Of a DNA stretch of 64,000 bases, positions 16,697 to 25,610 are shown in pieces. The DNA is taken from positions 68,683-132,682 of the forward strand of contig JAYNQW010000009.1 of NCBI GenBank assembly GCA_038114465.1, in the 5' to 3' direction. The notes beneath the pieces were generated by a model, which had not been told where the DNA came from, made no database searches, and saw only the letters and a list, made by a program, of their open reading frames with translations. The first letter of the stretch is position 1. Each line of letters opens with the position of its first letter. This DNA is from CALINB01 sp938045325 (GTDB lineage: Bacteria; Pseudomonadota; Alphaproteobacteria; Rhodospirillales; CALINB01). The position numbers were made by a program, and so were the translations under genes.

Positions 16697-17722
16697 TTAT
16701 TTCATCAGGTTCTTTTCTGCTTCCTCATAAATCGACGTGTCGAACAAACCCTTTGTGGACACTTTGGTTTTAATTTTTTTGCTTTTTTGGAATTGAGCCA
16801 TGTATTGGGTGTCCTTCACGATGGAGCGCGGATCGGCGTGGAAGTTTGATGATGGTGATTTTAAGGCCTTTAGAACGAGTTGTTCCGACAGCAAACCTTT
16901 GGCAATGAAGTTCTTCACGTGTTTGGCCGCCTTTTCGGGATTCTTTTTCAAAAGCTTTGTCGCCTTGATATGCAGTTCAATCAACTTCACCAATGCGGCG
17001 CGGTGTTTTGCGATGATGTTTTCCCGCGCGGCAATCGTGGAGCCCGGTTGACCCGGCATCATGTCTTTCGATCCGGCGATGACTTTCGCGCCTTTGAGTT
17101 TTTCCGAAACGACCGTGAGGATGGGCTCGAGAATGCCGGCGGCGTCAACCGAGCGCGACAGCAACGCTTGTTGAACCCGTGATGCGCCCATGCCGATTAA
17201 TTCGACTTGGTTCAGTTCAAGTTTAAGCATGTTAAGCAGCCAATGGCGCGTGACCGTATCGGGCACGGAGCCTTTCGGAAAGCTGGCGATTTTAACCTTG
17301 CGGCCTTTGGCCTTGGCAAATGCGGTGATGGCTTTTTTGGCACCGTGTTTATCGACAAACTTAACGAACTCGCCTTGCGCGACAACGGCAATTTGCTCGA
17401 TGATACCGGAGGCGATGACTTTTAATTTAATGCCCTTGCCGCGTGTGACCATAGCCGGGCCGATGCCGAAGCACATGACATCCATCTTGCCTGATGCAAT
17501 CGCCTGCACAATGGCCGGACCGTTAGGGAACCGGGTGAGTTTTAAATTAATGCCGGCCTTTTTGGCCCAGCCCATGCCTTCGATAACAAATAATTGGCTG
17601 CACGGCACGATCGGCATATACGCCATTTCGAGGGTGACGGCCTTGGATGTCGCCGGCTGAAAAGCGGTGATTCCCAAGGCGAGCGCGGAAACGGCAAATG
17701 ATTTTTTGAAAAGTGACTTCAT
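16697..17722 (-). CDS. ABC transporter substrate-binding protein, SsuA/TauA/NrtA type
   Basis: This 341-residue periplasmic protein has a signal peptide (Lys-rich start, SFAVSALALGITAF core, likely cut after TSKA) and the SsuA/TauA-like two-domain fold: TLEMAYMPIVPCSQLFVIEGMGWAKKAGINLKLTRF and MDVMCFGIGPAMVTRGKGIKLKVIASG. It delivers the ligand (sulfonate, taurine, nitrate or a related small anion) to the permease. It is the first gene of the operon, so the promoter should lie in the 17723-17869 gap, which also holds a tandem repeat. The mature N-terminal TLEMAYMPIVPCSQLF resembles sulfonate-binding proteins, but ligand choice cannot be read from the sequence. Confidence 0.87.
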   Translation of the reverse strand: MKSLFKKSFAVSALALGITAFQPATSKAVTLEMAYMPIVPCSQLFVIEGMGWAKKAGINLKLTRFPNGPAIVQAIASGKMDVMCFGIGPAMVTRGKGIKLKVIASGIIEQIAVVAQGEFVKFVDKHGAKKAITAFAKAKGRKVKIASFPKGSVPDTVTRHWLLNMLKLELNQVELIGMGASRVQQALLSRSVDAAGILEPILTVVSEKLKGAKVIAGSKDMMPGQPGSTIAARENIIAKHRAALVKLIELHIKATKLLKKNPEKAAKHVKNFIAKGLLSEQLVLKALKSPSSNFHADPRSIVKDTQYMAQFQKSKKIKTKVSTKGLFDTSIYEEAEKNLMK

Positions 17723-17820
17723 GGTGTCCTCCCGGTTAGCTAAATAGCCCTATGCATGGGCGTTTATTGTTATCATCATATGCCCTGGTCTTAAGGCATA
17801 ACAGGTGTTTTTCTTAAATT

Positions 17821-17881
17821 AAGCTGATTGATCTTTTAAGCTGATTGATCTTTTAAGCTGATTGATCTTTTAAGCTGATTG
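17821..17881. repeat. Tandem repeat of 17 bp, 3.6 copies
   Basis: The unit AAGCTGATTGATCTTTT is repeated exactly three times (17821-17837, 17838-17854, 17855-17871), followed by a partial copy. The partial copy encodes the last residues of the persulfide dioxygenase-rhodanese gene, and the stop lies in the third unit, so copy changes would alter only the 3' untranslated side. The A/T-rich units could slip during replication. Confidence 0.85.
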
Positions 17882-18919
17882 TCTGGCCTCCTCGATGGTG
17901 CCGCCCGCCTGGCGCCAGGCATCAATACCGCCACCCATGTGTTTCACATTCTTAATGCCGCATGCATGCAGTTCTTTTAAGGCCAGTGCGGACCGCTCGC
18001 CAAAGGCGCAATACAAGATCACGTCTTTATCTTCAACCTGATTACACATAGCGCACAGCATGCCACCGGGTTTGATGTACTCTTTAAGGTGAATGTAAGG
18101 CACGTGGATAGAACCTGGGATGACACCATCCCGGCATCGTTCGGACTCTTCGCGCAGATCGACAAAAATATGATCGTTTTGGTTTGCAATGAGTTTTTCC
18201 GTTGTCAGCGTGCTTTCTATAATTTCCGGATCTTCCGCCTTGAAACCGACCTTGAGGTTGGCCGGCACGGCAACGTCCATGAGTTTTGGGTTCGGCAAAT
18301 TCAGACCGTTCATGATTTCGACGTATTCACTTTCCGACTTTCCTTTGAGGCGCGGGTTAAATGCGATTTCTTCGCCGATTGTGCTGACCGTATCACCTTT
18401 GTAATCGTGAGCGGGGTAAACAAGAGTTTCTTCAGGGAGGCGGAATAATTTGTTGACGATAGAATCATAAGAAGCGTGAGGGTCGCCGTTTTGAAAGTCT
18501 GTTCGGCCGGTCCCGCGAATGAGCAGGGTATCACCGGTAAAGACCCGGTCATCCATATAAAAAGAATAAGAGTCATCCGTATGCCCCGGTGTGTAGAGCA
18601 CACGCATGCTCAGGCCGTCGATGTCGATGGTTTCGCCTTCCTCGACCCGCATAGATACGCAATCGACGCCGGATTTGCTGCCCATAACGGTGACGCATCG
18701 GGTGCGGTCGCGTAGTTCGCCCATACCGGTGATGTGATCGGCATGTGTGTGGGTATCAACGGCTTTTAAAAGTCTACAACCGAGTTGGTCAATCAGCTCA
18801 ATGTAGTGATCAACGTTTTCGATAACCGGATCGATGATGAGCGCTTCACCGTTACGGCGATTGGCGAGGAGATATGTATAAGTGCTGGAAACGCTATCAA
18901 ACAGTTGGCGGCATATCAT
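17870..18919 (-). CDS. Persulfide dioxygenase-rhodanese fusion
   Basis: This 349-residue protein fuses two domains. The first (about 1-235) is an ETHE1-like metallo-beta-lactamase fold: THTHADHITGMGELRDRT supplies the HxHxDH motif, PGHTDDSYSFYM and FTGDTLLIRGTGRTDFQNGD further iron-site and family residues, and YPAHDYKG the late His. The second (about 245-345) is a rhodanese with active-site Cys in LYCAFGERSA. The dioxygenase oxidises glutathione persulfide to sulfite, and the rhodanese can move sulfane sulfur to or from glutathione. It lies downstream of an ArsR-family gene on the same strand, as in BigR/SqrR-controlled operons. No membrane segment is seen. A short repeat overlaps its 3' end. 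Confidence 0.9.
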   Translation of the reverse strand: MICRQLFDSVSSTYTYLLANRRNGEALIIDPVIENVDHYIELIDQLGCRLLKAVDTHTHADHITGMGELRDRTRCVTVMGSKSGVDCVSMRVEEGETIDIDGLSMRVLYTPGHTDDSYSFYMDDRVFTGDTLLIRGTGRTDFQNGDPHASYDSIVNKLFRLPEETLVYPAHDYKGDTVSTIGEEIAFNPRLKGKSESEYVEIMNGLNLPNPKLMDVAVPANLKVGFKAEDPEIIESTLTTEKLIANQNDHIFVDLREESERCRDGVIPGSIHVPYIHLKEYIKPGGMLCAMCNQVEDKDVILYCAFGERSALALKELHACGIKNVKHMGGGIDAWRQAGGTIEEARQSA

Positions 18920-18970
18920 ATCGGGGCTTCCTTGGCTGGCCCAGGGTCACTAGGGTTGCCGAGGAAGATT

Positions 18971-18989
18971 ATACACAAAAAACTTGTAT
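18971..18989. promoter_or_regulatory. Candidate operator upstream of the persulfide dioxygenase gene
   Basis: ATACA and TGTAT arms around an A-rich centre lie between the ArsR-family gene and the persulfide dioxygenase gene. It could be the repressor's site, but the dyad is short and other A/T-rich dyads occur nearby. Confidence 0.25.
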
Positions 18990-19043
18990 TGAAAGGGAAA
19001 GCTTAAAAATGGGCACGAAAATCAGTGCACAAATGCGTGATAT

Positions 19044-19373
19044 TTAGGCTGCTTCGAAGGCGCCGGAAACAGGCGTTTTGGGTTGGTTGTATAATTGATA
19101 CAACGCATCAATCACCGCTTCGACTTCATCGCCGGCTAAAGAATAGTAGATTGTCTGCGCAGCGCGCCGTGTTTTGACAACCTTATCCCGGCGCAAGCGG
19201 GCCAAATGCTGTGACAAAGCCGACTGGCTGAGGCCAACAATGTTTTCCAATTCACTCACACACCGCTCGCCATGGGTCAATTGACTTAAAATGAGAAGCC
19301 GGTGGGGATTGCTCATGGCCTTCAAGAGCGTGCTGGCATGAAGCGTGTTTTTCTGAATTGTGTCGAACTTCAT
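19044..19373 (-). CDS. ArsR/SmtB-family repressor, BigR/SqrR-like
   Basis: This 109-residue winged-helix protein has the ArsR-type core: LLKAMSNPHRLLILSQLTHGERCVSELE, the recognition helix LSQSALSQHLARLRRDKVVKTRR, and the wing AQTIYYSLAGDEV. The closest known relatives are BigR and SqrR, repressors of persulfide dioxygenase and sulfide quinone reductase genes that sense persulfide through two Cys. Here the first Cys is present (Cys38, in GERC), but the second (normally at about 107, in an IYC-like ending) is absent: the sequence reads LYQLYNQPK. So it may sense by another mechanism, or through one Cys. It probably represses the persulfide dioxygenase-rhodanese gene 124 bases downstream. Confidence 0.87.
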   Translation of the reverse strand: MKFDTIQKNTLHASTLLKAMSNPHRLLILSQLTHGERCVSELENIVGLSQSALSQHLARLRRDKVVKTRRAAQTIYYSLAGDEVEAVIDALYQLYNQPKTPVSGAFEAA

Positions 19374-19923
19374 CTGCGGAAATCCATTGTCCTAAAGTTA
19401 ATCGTACCGATATTTTTGGTTCGAAACCGAATGCTACTGTGCGGTGCACTGTCGAATTTGAGTGCTTCTAACCCTCACATCCTGCGGTTTGTTAGAATTC
19501 TCGTGTATTCGCAAAACGTAATTTAAGGGAAGGTGGTGTCGGGGGCTACAGAAATTTTCAATAATTTTTGTGCGTAGCAAAATTAGCGATATTTTATGTA
19601 TCTAGGTAGAAGAATTCAGAGCTTAACAATGCCAACATAATTAATAATTATATATCAATGCATTATGTAAGTATTACTGAATTCAAATAAAGCGGCGCAA
19701 ACAAATTCGTGCGAAAAAAAAATCGATAAATGCCACACATAACTTGCTGCGTCGCATAAACTATACTGCATTGCAGCATTTTCTTGCTTTACCGCTTTGA
19801 TAAATAAGAAAATTTTGTCAGCTCATAAGGCTTCGAATCGTTCGTCCGCGGTTAATCAATTTGCTGCACCGTAAGAAGGCCGTATAAGTCGTTCCACATA
19901 CAGTTCAGCAAGAAAGAAATTTC
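19374..19923. other. 550-bp AT-rich intergenic region
   Basis: No coding frame, RNA gene or terminator could be recognised. The part from about 19555 to 19815 is far richer in A/T than its neighbours. It holds GAATTCAG (19612-19619) and CTGAATTC (19678-19685) as inverted arms, with inner partial pairing CTTAACAATG/CATTATGTAAG. It lies between the start of the ArsR-family gene and the TusA-like gene, so promoters for both probably lie here. Confidence 0.6.
19612..19685. repeat. AT-rich imperfect inverted repeat
   Basis: GAATTCAG and CTGAATTC are perfect 8-base arms. Further partial pairing inside (CTTAACAATG with CATTATGTAAG) extends the dyad. The loop is only A/T-rich sequence. It could be a binding site, a cruciform, or a remnant of a mobile element. 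No function is claimed. Confidence 0.45.
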
Positions 19924-20148
19924 ATGGCGCGCACGGTTTTGGACGTCAAAGGGCTGCTTTGCCCCTTACCCGTATTACGGGCAAACAAGGCGCTCCGGCC
20001 ACTTTCTGCTGGCGATGAGCTCGAAGTTTTGACGACGGATCCGGCAGCGACGGCAGACTTTGAGGCATTCTGTGAAACCACGGGGCACACGATCGTCACA
20101 TCACATGAAGACGATGATGTGTTCGTGATTGTTTTGTGTAAATCGTAA
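19924..20148 (+). CDS. TusA/SirA-family sulfur carrier protein
   Basis: This 74-residue protein has the TusA-like fold with the CPxP motif in GLLCPLPVLRANKAL near residue 12-20. That Cys carries persulfide sulfur in sulfur relay reactions (tRNA thiolation, molybdenum cofactor sulfuration or sulfur oxidation). The family end DDDVFVIVLCKS is typical. Its position near a persulfide dioxygenase-rhodanese gene and its repressor fits a role in sulfane sulfur transfer rather than only tRNA modification. It ends 9 bases before the convergent RND pump gene. It lies in an AT-rich region, and its own composition is nearer to that of the rest of the window. Confidence 0.87.
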   Translation: MARTVLDVKGLLCPLPVLRANKALRPLSAGDELEVLTTDPAATADFEAFCETTGHTIVTSHEDDDVFVIVLCKS

Positions 20149-20157
20149 AGAGGTGAC

Positions 20158-23100
20158 TCACTCGGCAGATAATTTTGCCGTTTGATCGGATCGGTGCCGG
20201 CGGTTTTCGGCAAATCCGGTGACCAATCCCAGTAACGGCGGGATGATGGCCAAAGTCAGGACCGCCGAAAATGCTAAGCCGCCCAAAACGACAGATCCTA
20301 AGCCCCGGTACAATTCCGAACCGGCGCCGGGAAATAATACCAAAGGCATCATGCCGAAAATGCTCGTTAATGTTGACATGAAGATGGGCCGGATGCGGTT
20401 GCGCGTGGATTCATAAATCGCATCGGTCACAGCCAATCCATGTTCGCGGATTTGATATAAGGTTTGGTGAACGAGCAATATGGCGTTGTTAACAACAATA
20501 CCGATTAAAATCACAAACCCGAGCAGTGTTAACATGTCTAAAGCATGAAACTTATAGAGATTTAATACGACAAGGCCGGCTACGCCACCCGCTGTCGCGA
20601 GGGGAACCGAAAGCATAATAATGAATGGGTAAATAAAGCTTTCAAGCAAGATCGCCATAACCAGATAAACAATAACCACAGCCAGCAACAAATCCCAAAC
20701 CATATAATTCCAGGTTTGCGCCAGCTGGTCGGCCGAACCGCTGATGCGTATACGCATGCCGGGTTTAAGCATTGTTTTCTCCAAGGGCGTCACGACATTT
20801 TGCTGCAGCAGTTCTATCGCTTGTTCAAGCGGCATGGTTTCAGGCGGGCTGACATCAATGGTAACGGTTCGAGTGCGCTCCAGGCGCTGAATTTGAACAG
20901 GGCCTGATGTGACATCAACTTTTGAAAGTGAAGCCGCCGGAACGATCGTGCCGTCCTTGGTCACAACCGGCAATTGATTGATGCCTTGCGTCGTTGCAAC
21001 ATTTTGCGCGGGCCCTTTGAGCATCAAATCCATAATTTTGTTATCCACCGAAATCTCGGATACCCTCAGTCCGTCATTAAAGGCGTCAATCGTATCAGCC
21101 AGTTCCCGGGCTGTGACGCCGCTTTCACTCAGCCGAATGCGGTTGGGATAAATTCGAATTTCCGGCGAGCCCATTTCCAAGCCCGGCTTTGGATTGATCT
21201 GCGTGCCCAGACGGCGTGGCATAACCTGTTCGATCAAACGGACCGTTTCGCGGGCAACTTCAAAATTATCCTCAAGTTTCGGGCTGCTGATATGCAATTC
21301 GATTTTGCGCGCCCCCCCGATGCCGCGCCCGAAAAGGGATAATTGCCGGACAATGCCGAAGGAGCCCGGTTCCCGGTTTGCCGCTTCTTGTAAAACCGGG
21401 ATGAGTTCTTTGACCCGGCTGGGATCTTCGGCTGAACCACCGATGAAGGTGCGGTTTGGGCTTGCGACAAAAAAGAAGCGCTGCATTTTGGGCGGCTCAC
21501 CCGGTTTTGATTCTGGCCCGGTCTTGACGGTCCAAAGATGACTGATTTCATTTTCCATGCGGGTCGCAATTTCCGTCATCGTTTTTAAGTTGTAGCCGGG
21601 CGGGGGTTTGATGAGACCGAAAACCAAATTGCGGTTTCCTTCCGGTAGGTAATCCAGCTTTGGTAAGAACAAATACGTTCCCAGCGCCGTTAAACTGCAA
21701 ATGCAAACGACAACGAAGATCGAAAGACTGCGGCTTGCTACAACTCGCCGGGTTATGGCTAAAATGATCTCAACAAACCGTGACGCTGCAGGATCAATCA
21801 CTGGAATACGTGAGAAAACAGAACTTTCCGGCTTGGGTTTGCCTAAAAGTTTGCATGCAAGTGACGGAATGACCGTAACGGCCACGATAAGTGACAACAA
21901 AACCGCAACCGATATGGCGACGGCAATATCCCGAAACAGTTGCCCAACTTCAAGTGGCATCACTAAGATCGGAATAAAAACGACCACTGTTGTCAGTGAG
22001 GAAACCAAAATGGCGCCCCAGACTTGCTTGGCACCTTCGTAAGCAGCATCAAAACGCGAGCGGCCTTCCTGGCGCAGACGGAATATGTTTTCCAGCACGA
22101 CAATCGCGGCATCGACGACCATGCCAACCGCAAAAGCGAGCCCGGCTAAGGAAATGACATTGATTGAGCGCCCCAATGCCGTCATGGCAACAAATGAGCC
22201 GATGATGGAAATCGGAATGGCGAACGATACGACGAGTGTCGCACCGATAGAGCGCAAAAATAATAAGAGAATAAGGGCAGCTAAGGCGCCGCCAACAAAA
22301 ATATTTTGCTGAACAAGGTCGATTGAAGAGGTTATGTATACCGTTTCATCGTAGACCTGCCATAAATTCAATCCGGCGGCGGGAAGTTCATGCTTGTTAA
22401 GGTCACCAATGGCTTTACGAATACCCTGCATAGCATCCATGACGTTGGCGCCGGTTTCGCGGGTGGCATTGATGGCAATTGCCTGTTCGCCAAGCAATCT
22501 GATCCTAAATCTTGGATCTTTATAGCCAAACTTCACCGTAGCAATATCGTTTACCGTAACGCGGGCAACCTGTCCGGTAGCTGTGTCACGAACGGTACGT
22601 AAGACGACTTCGCGCACATGGTCCAAGGTATTAAGTTCACCCTCGGTGCGAACCACGTAGCGCCGCTTGCCTTCGTCGACATCGCCGGCCGATACGGTGG
22701 CATTGGCCGCGCGTAATTCATTTTTAATTTGTGTCACTGTCAGGCCGAAACGGGCCATGCGTTCGGGATCGACGACGACCTGTAATTCCCGTTCACCGCC
22801 GCCGAAAACATTGATGCGGGCAATGCCTTTTACACGTTCGAGCCGGTCTTGGATGACGTTTTTGGCAAAATCCAAGTATTCATGCATATCGCGCGTGTTG
22901 CCCGGATTCCGCCGCAAAATCATCCAGGTGATGGCGTTGTCATCGCTGCCGGCCGTATTTAAGCGCGGCTCATCGGCTTCATCGGGGTAGCCCTCAACCT
23001 GATCCAGGCGATTAGCGACCAAAAGCAGGGCGCGGTCCATGTTTTGATCGACCCGAAACGTGAGTTCAACTTGTCCCCGCCCGGACTGGGCGGTGCTTTT

Positions 23101-23340
23101 CATCTCCTCGATGCCCTCGACGCTGGACAGTTGCTCTTCCTGGCGCTCGATGATTTCGCGCTCGACTTCGCGAGGGGCGGCGCTGTACCAGCGCGTATCG
23201 ATTTCAATGAGCGGTTTACGGACATCGGGCGTTAACTGAATGGGGATCGCTTGCAAAGACACAAGCCCCATGATGATCACGATCATCACAGCCGCAAGAA
23301 CTGCTATGGGGCGGCGAATGCAGAGACGAATAAGATTCAT
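20158..23340 (-). CDS. RND-family efflux pump, inner-membrane component
   Basis: This 1060-residue protein has the hydrophobe/amphiphile efflux layout: one membrane helix at the start (LAAVMIVIIMGLVSLQA), a large periplasmic loop, helices 2-7, a second loop and helices 8-12. The proton-relay region reads GMVVDAAIVVLENI in helix 4, where AcrB has two adjacent Asp; here only one is kept, which occurs in other RND pumps. GLVVLNLYKFHALDMLTLLGFVILIGIVVNNAILLV is in helix 10-11. With the fusion protein encoded directly upstream it forms a proton-driven exporter. No outer-membrane factor is adjacent. The substrate (drugs, metals or lipids) cannot be told; heavy-metal CzcA motifs are not evident. Confidence 0.88.
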   Translation of the reverse strand: MNLIRLCIRRPIAVLAAVMIVIIMGLVSLQAIPIQLTPDVRKPLIEIDTRWYSAAPREVEREIIERQEEQLSSVEGIEEMKSTAQSGRGQVELTFRVDQNMDRALLLVANRLDQVEGYPDEADEPRLNTAGSDDNAITWMILRRNPGNTRDMHEYLDFAKNVIQDRLERVKGIARINVFGGGERELQVVVDPERMARFGLTVTQIKNELRAANATVSAGDVDEGKRRYVVRTEGELNTLDHVREVVLRTVRDTATGQVARVTVNDIATVKFGYKDPRFRIRLLGEQAIAINATRETGANVMDAMQGIRKAIGDLNKHELPAAGLNLWQVYDETVYITSSIDLVQQNIFVGGALAALILLLFLRSIGATLVVSFAIPISIIGSFVAMTALGRSINVISLAGLAFAVGMVVDAAIVVLENIFRLRQEGRSRFDAAYEGAKQVWGAILVSSLTTVVVFIPILVMPLEVGQLFRDIAVAISVAVLLSLIVAVTVIPSLACKLLGKPKPESSVFSRIPVIDPAASRFVEIILAITRRVVASRSLSIFVVVCICSLTALGTYLFLPKLDYLPEGNRNLVFGLIKPPPGYNLKTMTEIATRMENEISHLWTVKTGPESKPGEPPKMQRFFFVASPNRTFIGGSAEDPSRVKELIPVLQEAANREPGSFGIVRQLSLFGRGIGGARKIELHISSPKLEDNFEVARETVRLIEQVMPRRLGTQINPKPGLEMGSPEIRIYPNRIRLSESGVTARELADTIDAFNDGLRVSEISVDNKIMDLMLKGPAQNVATTQGINQLPVVTKDGTIVPAASLSKVDVTSGPVQIQRLERTRTVTIDVSPPETMPLEQAIELLQQNVVTPLEKTMLKPGMRIRISGSADQLAQTWNYMVWDLLLAVVIVYLVMAILLESFIYPFIIMLSVPLATAGGVAGLVVLNLYKFHALDMLTLLGFVILIGIVVNNAILLVHQTLYQIREHGLAVTDAIYESTRNRIRPIFMSTLTSIFGMMPLVLFPGAGSELYRGLGSVVLGGLAFSAVLTLAIIPPLLGLVTGFAENRRHRSDQTAKLSAE

Positions 23341-23345
23341 GGTTT

Positions 23346-24503
23346 TTAAAAGGCTACTTTTTCAATTGTAACCTGCTTGCCGTCTTTCAATCGTTCATTG
23401 CCGCGAATTACGACCATTTCTTTTGCGCTAAGGCCGTTTAAGACTTCAAACCGGTTGCCGACCGCTCTCCCAGTGGTAACTTCTTGTTTATGCGCTTTCT
23501 CATCGACAACTTTAAATACAATGTTTCTGCCTTTTCGCTTAACGATGGCATCTTTATGGACAGTGACAATGTCACGCAGTTTTTCAATTGGAATTTGCAA
23601 GGTAACACTTTGATTGGCTGCCAAAGGCAATTGCTTGCCTTTGAATGTTGTTGAAAACCGTACGGCGCGTGTTCGTGCCAATGGATTTTCTGAAGGAATA
23701 ATCGCGCGAACAATGGAGTCGAATGATAACTTTGGATTAAGGTTCGCGGAAATTTTCAGCCCAACAGATAACCCGGCAATCATTTTCGATGGAACATCGG
23801 CTTCAATTTCAAGATTCTTATCATCGACCAGCGTTACGACCGGGTCGCCTTCCTTAACATAGGAGCCGATTTCTGTGTGCCGCCGTGTTACGACGCCAGA
23901 GTAGGGTGCGCGGATGCTGGCTTGCTGAAGATCAACGTTGACCAATTCTTTATTTGCCATGCGACGTTTTAGGTTTGCGCGTGCTTCCGCAACTTCGCTT
24001 CTAGCCCGGGCAACTTCGACCTTTTTATCTTCATAGCGGGCTTGGCTGAACGCGGCTGATTTGCGCAAGTTCTCCAATCGTTTGAGTTCTTGCGCAGCGA
24101 GTTTAACTCGAACCTCGGCCGTGCGGACTTGAGCCTTGGCTTCGGTTGCCTCCGCGGCGGCCACTTGATAGCGCCATTTCAAGCTGCTGGTGTCGAGTTC
24201 GGCGATCAATTTGCCGGCCTCAACCCGGTCACCGACCTCGATCAGTAATTTTTTGACCGGTCCGCCGGTTTGTGCGGCAACGACACCGCTTCTACGGGCG
24301 ACAAACCGACCGATGATTGGCGCCGTTTGTAGCAAAGGCTCGATACGAACTTCATTCACGATAACCCGGGCCTTGCCCCATTTCTTCTTTTCGCTTTGGG
24401 CGAAGGTTTCCGTTGCACCCAGTATGGGAATACATAAAACAATCAGGAGCGTCCTAATTTTTTGCCAGTTTGATTGCCCTGGGATGAGCTGTCGTGCAAA
24501 CAT
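23346..24503 (-). CDS. RND efflux membrane fusion protein
   Basis: This 385-residue periplasmic adaptor links the pump to an outer-membrane channel. It has an N-terminal hydrophobic stretch (LLIVLCIPILGATETFA), a lipoyl-like half motif (GVVAAQTGGPVKKLLIEVGDRVEAGKLIAELDTS), a long alpha-helical hairpin (ATEAKAQVRTAEVRVKLAAQELKRLENLR), and the second half lipoyl motif (APYSGVVTRRHTEIGSYVKEGDPVVTLVDD). No lipobox Cys is seen at the cleavage region. It precedes the pump gene by 5 bases, so they form an operon; the promoter should be in the 24504-24592 gap, which also serves the divergent deacetylase gene. Confidence 0.87.
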   Translation of the reverse strand: MFARQLIPGQSNWQKIRTLLIVLCIPILGATETFAQSEKKKWGKARVIVNEVRIEPLLQTAPIIGRFVARRSGVVAAQTGGPVKKLLIEVGDRVEAGKLIAELDTSSLKWRYQVAAAEATEAKAQVRTAEVRVKLAAQELKRLENLRKSAAFSQARYEDKKVEVARARSEVAEARANLKRRMANKELVNVDLQQASIRAPYSGVVTRRHTEIGSYVKEGDPVVTLVDDKNLEIEADVPSKMIAGLSVGLKISANLNPKLSFDSIVRAIIPSENPLARTRAVRFSTTFKGKQLPLAANQSVTLQIPIEKLRDIVTVHKDAIVKRKGRNIVFKVVDEKAHKQEVTTGRAVGNRFEVLNGLSAKEMVVIRGNERLKDGKQVTIEKVAF

Positions 24504-24592
24504 TCGGTGAGCCTTGGCCTGAAACGCGGTTAAAGATGCAATTTTGAGGCTATTTTATCAGTTCGAGATGGGAACCGTGAGGGGTTTATTCA

Positions 24593-25519
24593 ATGACGAC
24601 GCTGATATTCACACACCCGATATGCATTGAGCATGACCCTGGAGCCCATCATCCTGAATCCACGGACCGGCTTCGCGCGGTTTTAAAGGCCCTTGATGCC
24701 GAAGAGTTTAAAGGATTGGAGCGGCGTGAAGCGCCCATCGCCGATCTTGAAGCGATTAAACGGGTTCACGATTCGGATTATGTCGATGCCGTGATGGAGA
24801 ATATTCCAACATCCGGCATTATTCATCTCGATCCGGATACGGCGCTATCACCTGCTTCCGGCGAAGCGGCCTTGCGTGCCGCCGGGGCGGCCTGTGCTGC
24901 CGTTGATGCCGTTATGAACGGTGAAGCGAAAAACGCCTTTTGCGCGGTTCGCCCGCCCGGACACCATGCTGAACATGGCCGGGCGATGGGGTTTTGCATC
25001 TTTAATAATGTGGCCGTTGCCGCAGAGCAGGCTCGAGCCGTTCATGGGCTCAAGCGAATTGCTGTGGTTGATTTCGACGTCCATCACGGCAATGGAACCC
25101 AACATTCATTTGAAAATGACGCCGAACTTTTTTTTGCATCCAGCCATCAATCGCCGTTTTATCCGGGAACAGGTCGGGAAACGGACCGGGGTGTTGCAAA
25201 TAATATCGTCAATGTGGAGTTGCCGGCTGGATCCGGATCTCAAGCGTTTCGTGACGGCTGGACAAACCGGATCTTGCCGGAACTTCTGACATTTCGGCCT
25301 GACATGATTATTATATCCGCCGGGTTTGATGCGCATGCATCCGACCCGCTGGCGCAAATCAGCCTGTCGGATGATGACTATGCCTGGATTACCGGTAAGC
25401 TGTTGGCGCTCGCTCAAAAGTGCTGTGAGGGCCGGTTAATCAGCTCCCTTGAGGGAGGCTACGACTTGGCTGCATTGGCAAGTAGCACGACGGCTCACGT
25501 CCGAGCACTTTCTGCCTGA
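24593..25519 (+). CDS. Histone deacetylase-family amidohydrolase
   Basis: This 308-residue protein has the arginase/deacetylase fold used by histone deacetylases and acetylpolyamine amidohydrolases. Zn ligands and active-site residues are visible: AVRPPGHHAEHGRAMGFCIFNNVAVAA with the catalytic His pair, VVDFDVHHGNGTQHSF with the DxH ligands, and SAGFDAHASDPLAQISL with the late Asp. A Tyr-containing loop near the end is LEGGYDLAAL. It may deacetylate polyamines, acetoin-type or other small N-acetyl compounds; no histone is implied. It leads the conserved alphaproteobacterial cluster with xseB, ispA, dxs and tlyA. Confidence 0.87.
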   Translation: MTTLIFTHPICIEHDPGAHHPESTDRLRAVLKALDAEEFKGLERREAPIADLEAIKRVHDSDYVDAVMENIPTSGIIHLDPDTALSPASGEAALRAAGAACAAVDAVMNGEAKNAFCAVRPPGHHAEHGRAMGFCIFNNVAVAAEQARAVHGLKRIAVVDFDVHHGNGTQHSFENDAELFFASSHQSPFYPGTGRETDRGVANNIVNVELPAGSGSQAFRDGWTNRILPELLTFRPDMIIISAGFDAHASDPLAQISLSDDDYAWITGKLLALAQKCCEGRLISSLEGGYDLAALASSTTAHVRALSA

Positions 25520-25610
25520 ACATAACAGGAACGTTAGGCAAAAATAGCTTATAATCCTTGCTCCTAGCGGGGTCCCTGCCTACACTCGCCAGCCAATTCA
25601 AGAGGGGCAT

